Shown here: in pieces, positions 54,382 through 61,048 of the stretch
How positions within the stretch are numbered: the first letter of the stretch is position 1
How the letters are laid out: every line of letters begins with the position of its first letter
Assembly (NCBI RefSeq): GCF_014489635.1
Contig: NZ_CP060828.1
Location: forward strand, 3,138,001-3,202,000
DNA: 64,000 nucleotides
Source of the DNA: Streptomyces roseirectus
Lineage (GTDB): Bacteria; Actinomycetota; Actinomycetes; Streptomycetales; Streptomycetaceae
Reading direction: 5' to 3'
The notes under the pieces: model-generated
What the model was told of the DNA's origin: nothing
Database searches by the model: none
The model's input: the letters and a program-made list of their open reading frames with translations, nothing else
Translations under genes and position numbers: made by a program

Positions 54382-54927
54382 TCAGGCGGTGCGGGCACCG
54401 GGCAACCGCGAGGCCCACGTCATGACCTCGGTCAGATGCTCGGGGTGCAGCCCGAGGCGCGGGGCGGGCTGCACGAGGATGGTTCCCGCTCCCTTGGCGG
54501 TGCGCGCTGCGGCCCAGTCGTGGTCGAGCCTGGTGAAGTCGTCGTCGATCCAGACGGCGGGGGCGTCGCCCAGCCAGGCGTCGACGTGGTCGCGCTTCCA
54601 AAGGTAGCCGTTGGGGTGGCTGGTGGTGATCTGCGGACGTGGCAGGTCGATGTACGGCAGGTCTGGGAGGCCGAGGAGCGGTCCGATCAGGGTGGTCGCG
54701 TCCTGGCGCCAACTGGTGCACCAGATGGGGGTGATCAGGCCGGTGCGGATGACGTCCATGAGCATGGGTCCGTGGTCGGAGTTGAGCCAGACGGTGACCG
54801 GATTGTCGGCGCTGCGACCGGCGGGGACGACATCGTGGCGGGTGTGGGTGGCCGGGGTCGAGCCGTCCGCGTCGGGGAAGGGTATGAGGACGCCGTCGAT
54901 GTCGAGGAGCAGGTAGGGCGGGCGCAT
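54382..54927 (-). CDS. HAD-like phosphatase-domain protein
   Basis: The 181-residue protein begins with the HAD nucleophile motif YLLLDIDGVLIPFPDADG (DxD with Asp as nucleophile) and has a C-terminal acidic motif, APAVWIDDDFTRLDHDWA, in place of the DD of motif IV. Between them lies TPIWCTSWRQDATTLIGPLL (motif II-like Thr/Ser). I recognise the type as small HAD proteins of actinobacteria, substrate unknown. ATG 54927 has GGAGGACC before it. It is the last gene of the minus-strand group 57385-54382, 26 bp after the methyltransferase. Confidence 0.88.
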   Translation of the reverse strand: MRPPYLLLDIDGVLIPFPDADGSTPATHTRHDVVPAGRSADNPVTVWLNSDHGPMLMDVIRTGLITPIWCTSWRQDATTLIGPLLGLPDLPYIDLPRPQITTSHPNGYLWKRDHVDAWLGDAPAVWIDDDFTRLDHDWAAARTAKGAGTILVQPAPRLGLHPEHLTEVMTWASRLPGARTA

Positions 54928-54953
54928 CGGGTCCTCCAGCGGCCGGATGGATG

Positions 54954-55646
54954 TCAGAGCTTGCGGGCGCGGATCAGCAGGGTGGTGGGCCAGTGGCCCG
55001 TGCGGGGGTCGTTGAACTCCTGGGCAGAGGTGAGCCGGAAGCCGGCCCGGCTGAGGTGCCTTTCCCAGCGGCCGGTGTCGAACTCCCAGCGGGCGAGGGG
55101 GAGCCGGGTGCGGTCGGGGAGGGTGACGTGATCGCGGCGGGGCCGGTCGTCGCCGGAGGGGCTGCTGCCGCCGCGCTGTGGGTGGGGGACGGAGAAGGCC
55201 AGCACTCGGCCGGGCGTGAGGCGTTGGGCGATGGCCGGGAGCAGAAGCTCGGGGGCGACGAGCCCGACGGCGCCGAAGACGGAGTAGATCGCGTCGAACT
55301 GCTCGTCGGAGGCGTGCAGTTGGTGCAGGGCGTGGCCGGTGACGAAGGTGAGGTTGTTCAGCCGTCCGTAGTGGGAGCGAGCACGGCGGACCTGAAGGCC
55401 GATCAGGTCGACGCCGGTGACGTGGGCGCCGTGACAGGCGGCGAGGTGGGCGGCGTTGTGGCCGGGGCCGCAGCCTAGTTCCAGGAGTCGCTTGCCGCGC
55501 AGGTCGGGGCCGAGGGCGTCGGCGCCGGGACCTTGGCCGGGTCTCGTGGTCCATTCCATCCGTGCAGGTACGGACAAGGGACCGGTGAGTCCGGCGGCGG
55601 TGCGCTGAACGGCGTGGGCGTGCCAGGGGGATGCCTGGGCGAGCAC
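54954..55646 (-). CDS. SAM-dependent methyltransferase
   Basis: The 230-residue class I methyltransferase has motif I LLELGCGPGHNAAHLAACHG, VTGVDLIGLQVRRARSHYG, LTFVTGHALHQL, then FDAIYSVFGAVGLVAPELLL and LTPGRVLAFSVPHP. The N-terminal 50 residues include WTTRPGQGPGADALGPDLRG. Substrate unknown. GTG 55646 lies one base after the stop of the phosphotransferase-like gene, so the two are coupled. The HAD gene follows at 26 bp. Confidence 0.9.
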   Translation of the reverse strand: MLAQASPWHAHAVQRTAAGLTGPLSVPARMEWTTRPGQGPGADALGPDLRGKRLLELGCGPGHNAAHLAACHGAHVTGVDLIGLQVRRARSHYGRLNNLTFVTGHALHQLHASDEQFDAIYSVFGAVGLVAPELLLPAIAQRLTPGRVLAFSVPHPQRGGSSPSGDDRPRRDHVTLPDRTRLPLARWEFDTGRWERHLSRAGFRLTSAQEFNDPRTGHWPTTLLIRARKL

Positions 55647-55647
55647 G

Positions 55648-56559
55648 TCAGATGTCCAGGAGGCGGAGGACATCGGTGAGGTGGCGGCGGACGGTCTTGA
55701 GGTAGGCGGGGTCGGTGGCCGGGTCGTTGATCCAGCGGACGGCCTGCTCCATGAACCACTCGACGGCCCACATGCGATGCCAGCCCAGGGCCCAGTTCTC
55801 GGCGGTGAGTCCGCCGCGTGGGGCGAGGGCATCCGGGGTGCCGCCGGCGGTGACGTACTGCTCCAGGAAGACACGCAGGCGTACGGGGTGCGGGGGCTCG
55901 ATGGTGCCGTGCCAGCTGGCGAGGTCGAGCAGGCCGGGGCCCGTGAAGGCGCGGGCGAAGTCGAGCAGCCTCCAGCCGCGCTCGCCGATGTGGAGGCTGG
56001 TGGGGTGGAACTCGGAGTGCACCCAGCCGAACGGCTCCAGCGTCGCTCCGGCCGAGCGGGCCTCGGCGGCCCGGGCGATCCGGCCGAGGGCGTCCTCGAC
56101 GTCGTCGGCGTCCTGCCACCGGTCGGCCTTGCGTAGCCGTTCGAAGTGTTCCAGCGCCCGGGCCGGGAGCGCCCGCAGTCGCTCCTGGTCGAGGACGGGC
56201 AAGGGCGGAGCCGTACGGGTTCCGTGCAGGACCACGGCCGCGGCGACGCCGTCGAGGTCGTCGGCCTCGCGGACGGACGGTCCGAGGTCCTCCATGAGCA
56301 TGCCGAGCCAGCCGTCCAGGACGGCGGAGGCGTGGACCTGGGGGACGGGTACACCGAGGGTATGGGCCAGGCGGAGGGCCTGGTCCTCGCTGTCGAAGGG
56401 CTTCTTGGCGTACTTGAAGACGGCCGTGGTGCCGTCGGGGAAGGTCACGCGCTCGACGCCGGACATGGACCACACGCGCACCTCCTCCCGTACGGCGGTG
56501 GTCTGGCCGGTCGCGGTGAGCAGGTTGTCGAGGAGTTCGGCGCTGGGGTTCGTGGTCAC
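55648..56559 (-). CDS. Aminoglycoside-phosphotransferase-fold protein with altered catalytic loop
   Basis: The 303-residue protein has the APH/choline-kinase fold: N-lobe VERVTFPDGTTAVFKYAKKP with the ATP-binding Lys, LGMLMEDLG hinge, and the catalytic loop WVHSEFHPTSLHIG followed by WRLLDFARAFTGPG. In typical members the loop is HGDLHxGN; here Asp is Glu and Asn is Ser, so catalysis may be altered or lost. The metal-binding Asp of DFA is kept. GTG 56559 has GGAG upstream. It lies between the unknown protein and the methyltransferase. Confidence 0.88.
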   Translation of the reverse strand: MTTNPSAELLDNLLTATGQTTAVREEVRVWSMSGVERVTFPDGTTAVFKYAKKPFDSEDQALRLAHTLGVPVPQVHASAVLDGWLGMLMEDLGPSVREADDLDGVAAAVVLHGTRTAPPLPVLDQERLRALPARALEHFERLRKADRWQDADDVEDALGRIARAAEARSAGATLEPFGWVHSEFHPTSLHIGERGWRLLDFARAFTGPGLLDLASWHGTIEPPHPVRLRVFLEQYVTAGGTPDALAPRGGLTAENWALGWHRMWAVEWFMEQAVRWINDPATDPAYLKTVRRHLTDVLRLLDI

Positions 56560-56635
56560 GGGAGGGCTCCGGGGAGATGGTGGCGTCCGGGGCGGGCGAG
56601 GGATGCCGGCCCGCCCCGGAGCCTGATCGGGTGGG

Positions 56636-57385
56636 TTACGCGGCGGGGTTCACGCGGTGGGCGTAGACCTGCTCGATCCAGCCCGCCTTGAACGCGGCGA
56701 GGTCGTCGCGGAAGTTCGCCATCGAGGCACCGTAGGGCGCGACCACGCCGCCGGACTGGTCCGGCACGGACTGGCAGCCGTGCACGAGCCGGCCGCCGAG
56801 CGCGGCGTGGGCCTTGATGGACTCGATCCGGCGGTGCTCGTTGAACCAGCCGCCGTGGTAGACCTCGTCGAGCATCCCGCCCGTCTCGTCGTCCAGGTCG
56901 AAGACGACGGAGGTGGCGGCGGGGAAGAACCAGCACGGGCCGACGTTGGAGATGTGCCCGTCCAGCTCGACCTTGTTGAGCGCCATGAGCGTGGCGGCCT
57001 CGCGGAGCATCCGCAGGTGGTCGGCGGTGATCTGCGGCAGGCCGAGGCCGGCCAGATGCTCCTCGCGGAAGAGGTACGCGTACACCTCGTACGCGGTGGC
57101 CAGGACACGGGCGGCGTCGGAGGTCGACTCGCTGTGCCGCTTGATGAAGTCGAGAGCGAGCTGTTCGACCGCGCTCTCGGTCGTCTCGTCCGCGTCCAGG
57201 AGCTGGGACTTGACCAGCTCCCAGTCGGCGACGAGCCAGGTGTTCGACTCGAAGCGGAAGAAGTACTCGGCCGGGTCGATCGTGATGCGCGGGCCGTCGA
57301 CCTGGATGCCGGGCAGGCGGCTCCAGCGCGGGTCGAACGCCTCGGGCAGCTCGACCGTGATGGCCTTGGTGTCGATGGTGGTCAC
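56636..57385 (-). CDS. Unknown conserved protein heading the phosphotransferase-methyltransferase-HAD group
   Basis: The 249-residue soluble protein (VELPEAFDPRWSRLPGIQVD; ADWELVKSQLLDADETTESA; HAALGGRLVHGCQSVPDQSG; ANFRDDLAAFKAGWIEQVYA) has no motif I can assign. It is not low-complexity and has normal codon use, so it is a real gene. GTG 57385 has GGAGGCACG directly before it. It is divergent from the HTH regulator at 57593 and probably controlled by it, and leads an operon with the phosphotransferase-like, methyltransferase and HAD genes (gap of 76 bp to the next gene). Confidence 0.85.
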   Translation of the reverse strand: MTTIDTKAITVELPEAFDPRWSRLPGIQVDGPRITIDPAEYFFRFESNTWLVADWELVKSQLLDADETTESAVEQLALDFIKRHSESTSDAARVLATAYEVYAYLFREEHLAGLGLPQITADHLRMLREAATLMALNKVELDGHISNVGPCWFFPAATSVVFDLDDETGGMLDEVYHGGWFNEHRRIESIKAHAALGGRLVHGCQSVPDQSGGVVAPYGASMANFRDDLAAFKAGWIEQVYAHRVNPAA

Positions 57386-57544
57386 CGTGCCTCCGTCTCT
57401 GATCGGCCGGGTTCGGGCACAGGAATGCCCGAACCCGGTGTGGGCGTACGGAACTTCGGGGGCCGCTCGGACATCACGGTCGCGCCGTTCCGGGCGGTTG
57501 CTGATAAGTGAACCGGTGGTCACGCTCAGTGGGTACGGTGGAAG

Positions 57545-57571
57545 GCGGTTGAAGCGGTATACGCGGTTTAC
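57545..57571 (+). promoter_or_regulatory. Three 9-bp direct repeats upstream of the HTH regulator
   Basis: GCGGTTGAA, GCGGTATAC and GCGGTTTAC follow one another without gaps at 57545, 57554 and 57563, in the 207-bp divergent region between the regulator and the unknown-protein operon. Iteron-like spacing (9 bp) suggests cooperative protein binding; the regulator at 57593 is the natural candidate. Confidence 0.5.
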
Positions 57572-57592
57572 AGCTCCGGGGTGGAGGCGATC

Positions 57593-58948
57593 GTGGCGGC
57601 GCAGCGAGAACCCAACTCCCGTCTGCGCGACGTCATCGACGCGGCCGGCTGCACCTACGAGGCCCTTGCCCGAGACGTGCGGCGCGCCGCCGCCGAGAAC
57701 GGCGAGATCCTCCAGACCAACAAGTCGGCCGTCTCGCACTGGGTGAACGGCACCCGCGCCCCGTCGGGCCGGGTGGGCCAGTACCTGGCCGAGGCGCTGT
57801 CCCGCCGAGCGGGGCACACGGTCACCCAGGCCGAGATCGGCCTCCAGGTCGGTGATGACGAAGAACCGGCGGAGTCCGACCCCGTCCTCGCGGTCACCGA
57901 CCTGGGCCGCGCCGACGTCGAGCGCCGCCGCTTCCTCGCCATCGCGGCCTTCACCACCGCCGGCGTCGCCATGCCGCTCGGCTACGACCACGAAGCCACA
58001 GCCCGCATGCTCCGCGCCCGCACCGGCAAATCCCTGGTAGGCGCGGAGGACGTGGACGTCGTACGGCAGATCACCGCGGCCTTCAGTGCGGCCGACGAGC
58101 GCCTCGGCGGCGGGCACGGCCTGACCACCGTCACCGCGTACCTCGCCGACACAGCCGCCCCCATGCTGCGCGGACGCTTCCCCAGCGAAGCCTTACGTCG
58201 GGCCGCCTTCGGTGCCGTCGCCGAACTCGCCTACCTCGCAGGATGGAAGCACCACGACCTCGGTCAGGAAGGCGCCGCCCAGCGCTACTACCAGGTCGGC
58301 TACAAGCTCGCCTGCGAAGCCGACCCCCACGGCCACGCCGCCTGGATGATGCGCGCCCTCGCCCACCAGGCCCTCAGCCTCAAACAGCCCCACCACTGCG
58401 TCGACCTCGTCGAAGGCGCCCTCCGCACAGGGCTCGGCCACGTCGACGGCCAGACCGAAGCGCTCCTCCACATCACCCACGCCCGCGCCTACGCCGCCAC
58501 TGATGAGAACCCGTCGGCCGCACGCGCCCTACTCGCCGCCGAAGACGCCCTCCTCCGCGACGACGCTCCCCAGCCCAGCTACTCCCGCGTCAGCGGCCCC
58601 GCCGCCGGCACCGTGGCCAGCCACACCGCCCGCACCCTGACCGACCTCGCCGACCACATCGGCACCGAACAACAGCACCGCGATGCTCTGGTGCGCTGGG
58701 ATCCCGAGAAGTACAAGCGCGTCCACGCCCTCACCCACGCCGACCTCGGCGACAGCCTCGCCGCCCAGGCCCGCGCAGACGAGGCCGTCGCCGCCTGGAG
58801 CCAGGCCCTGGTCCTCATGGAGGGCATGACCTCCGACCGCACCCACAAGGCGATCACCTCGATCCGCTCAACCCTCGCGGTCTACCAGCGCCGCCGTGTC
58901 CCCGGCGCCGCCGATCTCGCCCGCCGCGCCCGCGAAGCCCTCACCTAA
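57593..58948 (+). CDS. HTH (XRE-like) regulator with TPR-like C-terminal part
   Basis: The 451-residue regulator has an N-terminal helix-turn-helix (LRDVIDAAGCTYEALARDVR; NKSAVSHWVNGTRAPSGRVG) followed by ADVERRRFLAIAAFTTAGVA, a segment found in many Streptomyces XRE-type regulators of this size, and about 300 residues of helical TPR-like repeats (AAQRYYQVGYKLACEADPHG; WMMRALAHQALSLKQPHHCV; ADLGDSLAAQARADEAVAAW). GTG 57593 is selected over GTG 57581 because GGAGG lies just before it. It is divergent from the unknown-protein operon and just upstream of the Nudix gene, which it probably regulates. Confidence 0.9.
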   Translation: MAAQREPNSRLRDVIDAAGCTYEALARDVRRAAAENGEILQTNKSAVSHWVNGTRAPSGRVGQYLAEALSRRAGHTVTQAEIGLQVGDDEEPAESDPVLAVTDLGRADVERRRFLAIAAFTTAGVAMPLGYDHEATARMLRARTGKSLVGAEDVDVVRQITAAFSAADERLGGGHGLTTVTAYLADTAAPMLRGRFPSEALRRAAFGAVAELAYLAGWKHHDLGQEGAAQRYYQVGYKLACEADPHGHAAWMMRALAHQALSLKQPHHCVDLVEGALRTGLGHVDGQTEALLHITHARAYAATDENPSAARALLAAEDALLRDDAPQPSYSRVSGPAAGTVASHTARTLTDLADHIGTEQQHRDALVRWDPEKYKRVHALTHADLGDSLAAQARADEAVAAWSQALVLMEGMTSDRTHKAITSIRSTLAVYQRRRVPGAADLARRAREALT

Positions 58949-58982
58949 CATGCCCGACAACCCACCCGACGAAGGGAACACC

Positions 58983-59480
58983 GTGATCCAGCAGACCGAC
59001 GACCAGCCGAAGGCCCTCAAGCCGGCGCTCGAATCGATGACCCTGCTGGTCGCCGCCGTCATCGTCCACGACATGGCCACCAACCGCGTGCTCCTTCTCC
59101 AACGCGGCGAGAACGCCAAGTTCGCCCAGGGCATGTGGGACCTCCCCGTCGGCAAGAGCGAACCGGGCGAACCCATCACCGAAACCGCGGTCCGCGAGCT
59201 CTACGAGGAGACCGGCCTCACCGTGAAACCCAATTCCCTCAAGGTCGCCCACATCATCCACGGCGCCTGGGGCGTCGAAGCCCCCAACGGATTCCTCACG
59301 GTCGTCTTCACCGCCGCCGAATGGACCGGTGAGCCCGAGAACCGTGAGCCACGCAAGCACTCCCAGGTCCGGTGGGTCGACGCCGACGCCATCCCTGAGC
59401 CCTTCGTGGATACCACTTCAAGCGCCCTCCACCAGTACCTCGCGGGAGGCCCGGAGATTTCCCTCAACGGCTGGAGGTAA
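58983..59480 (+). CDS. Nudix hydrolase
   Basis: The 165-residue protein carries a perfect Nudix box, GKSEPGEPITETAVRELYEE then TGL (GX5EX7REUXEEXGU), at about residues 57-79, preceded by VAAVIVHDMATNRVLLLQRG and MWDLPVG. It hydrolyses a nucleoside diphosphate linked to another moiety; the substrate cannot be read. GTG 58983 is supported by AAGGGA; ATG 58950, two bases after the regulator stop, is possible. It is in operon with the regulator. The region downstream is clearly different in codon use. Confidence 0.93.
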   Translation: MIQQTDDQPKALKPALESMTLLVAAVIVHDMATNRVLLLQRGENAKFAQGMWDLPVGKSEPGEPITETAVRELYEETGLTVKPNSLKVAHIIHGAWGVEAPNGFLTVVFTAAEWTGEPENREPRKHSQVRWVDADAIPEPFVDTTSSALHQYLAGGPEISLNGWR

Positions 59481-59682
59481 GGGAGAGTCCGTACCCCGTA
59501 GGGGCTGAAGGGATCGGTGTTGAATCTCCTCATTCATTTCTATGCAGTCATGTCGGCTCTGACCACTGTCTTGCCCCCCCATCGCAGTTCTGTCCGGTTT
59601 CGTTTTTGTCGCCCGCCCCGTCAGAAAGCCAGGACGCGTACTCAACCGAGCTTCCTTCCTGCGGGGCCGGACGCACACACGG

Positions 59683-60660
59683 GTGCGGGCTCTGATTCAC
59701 GAAGCCGAAGGCGCGCTGGACGGCCTGGGGATCCAACACCCAGAGCAGTGGGGCGAGGCCGAACTGAAGATCTGGGACCTGGCTGGGCGAGGGCGCCAAA
59801 TGGTTTCCGTTTCTCTCCTTCTCCTGTGCCTCATCACCATCAGCACCGGCGCGTTGCTCACCATGCTCGTGGAGCACCGGCGGGCCATGGCCATGGAAAT
59901 GTGGCTGCCGTCGTATGCGTTCCTCCTACTCACAGCGTTCTTCGTCCAACTCGACCTGATAGCCGTCAAACGAGGACGATCCCCTGCCTACGTCCAGTGG
60001 GCTGCCGTGAGCACTCTTGTGGCCTGCCAGACCCAGGCAGACGAGAACCAAGCAACCTCCGTGACCACGGCACAGCTCAGTAGGAACGTAGACAGACTCA
60101 ACGACGCACTCATCACGTACGCCCAGTTCGGTGTCTCCCGCAAGTCAGGACCTCGCGCAGCCTTGCTGACGCAGTGCGTCGCCATGTCCCAGCGACTGGA
60201 AAACGCATTCGAGACCAGCCTTCGTGATCGTTCCCAGGTAAGGGTGCTCGCCGAACACATCGTGTACCTGATCGACGCCCTTGGGCGTCAGGAGCCCCTG
60301 AACATGGTCCCTGCGGCAGAATCTGCTCCTCCAGAGTCCGTGCCCGTAGGAGGGTCACTCCCGTGGCGTATGGTTCTGGGCCACCTCCTGGCCTTCCTGA
60401 CCGGAGTCGGGCTAATCGCGGGATTCAAGGCCCTTGGGCTCAGCGCCGAGTACCTACTTCTCCTCGCTCCGCTGATCTACCTCGTAGTGCAGATTCCCTA
60501 CTTGGCAACAGGCAGAATCCCCACCGCCTTGCGGCACCTTCCACGCCTCGAAGCGCCCATCCCCGAGCCCGCGCCGGACAGTGAGGTCCGCACGTCCGGT
60601 TCCGACGCTTCAGCCGATGTTCCACGCCTACTCGTGCCGACGCCTCAGAGGCACAACTGA
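59683..60660 (+). CDS. Membrane protein of unknown function (accessory region)
   Basis: The 325-residue protein has two pairs of hydrophobic helices (MVSVSLLLLCLITISTGALL; SYAFLLLTAFFVQLDLIAV; MVLGHLLAFLTGVGLIAGF; AEYLLLLAPLIYLVVQIPYL) around a cytosolic helical domain of about 120 residues with LVACQTQADENQ and VDRLNDALITYAQF. No known family is recognised. Codons such as aca, gta, cta, ctt and tca are frequent, unlike the core genes. GTG 59683 is a weak start; ATG 59800 (MVSVSLL), with GAGGG before it, is an alternative. Confidence 0.65.
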   Translation: MRALIHEAEGALDGLGIQHPEQWGEAELKIWDLAGRGRQMVSVSLLLLCLITISTGALLTMLVEHRRAMAMEMWLPSYAFLLLTAFFVQLDLIAVKRGRSPAYVQWAAVSTLVACQTQADENQATSVTTAQLSRNVDRLNDALITYAQFGVSRKSGPRAALLTQCVAMSQRLENAFETSLRDRSQVRVLAEHIVYLIDALGRQEPLNMVPAAESAPPESVPVGGSLPWRMVLGHLLAFLTGVGLIAGFKALGLSAEYLLLLAPLIYLVVQIPYLATGRIPTALRHLPRLEAPIPEPAPDSEVRTSGSDASADVPRLLVPTPQRHN

Positions 60661-60765
60661 GCCAGCGGATCGCCTCCCAAGGAAGCCTGCTTCGGATCAA
60701 CCACCCCTCGAGTTCATAGGCGACCGCCTGACAGCCGCACCGTCCTCCAGGAGCGTTTCCTCCTG

Positions 60766-60981
60766 ATGACCGAGCCCACACCCCGCCTCCGCGAGCTCAG
60801 CCTCTACCGCCAGCACTTCGAGCTCGTCGCCGCAGGCACCAGAACCGTCGAGGTGCGGGTCAACTACCCACCTCGCCGGCCTCACCGCCGGCGACCAAGG
60901 CGCACCGAGCAGGAGGGCGCAAGGGCTTCTTCGCCAGCCAGCCGTAGTGCCCTCCTTCCGTCTGACGGGCTCTGTCAGTGA
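60766..60981 (+). pseudogene. Frameshifted and truncated ASCH-domain gene remnant
   Basis: ATG 60766 opens an ASCH domain (LRELSLYRQHFELVAAGTRT, VEVRVNYP). Immediately after TACCCA at about 60870 the expected continuation HLAGLTAGDQ appears in the next frame, which fits loss of one C from a C-run. Beyond 60905 no ASCH sequence is found in any frame. ASCH proteins bind RNA or modified nucleosides. Only the first 45 or so of roughly 110-130 residues are left, so this is a decayed gene. Confidence 0.7.
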
Positions 60982-61048
60982 AGGCCGGTAACGTCACCCA
61001 TGCGGCCTCGGCAACAGGAGCGTGCCGGGCACTGGAAGAGGAGCGGCC

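Noticed and set aside
59481..59682. Possible integration site or tRNA fragment at the start of the accessory region
   Set aside because: I could find no tRNA-like cloverleaf, direct-repeat att site or integrase gene in the window.
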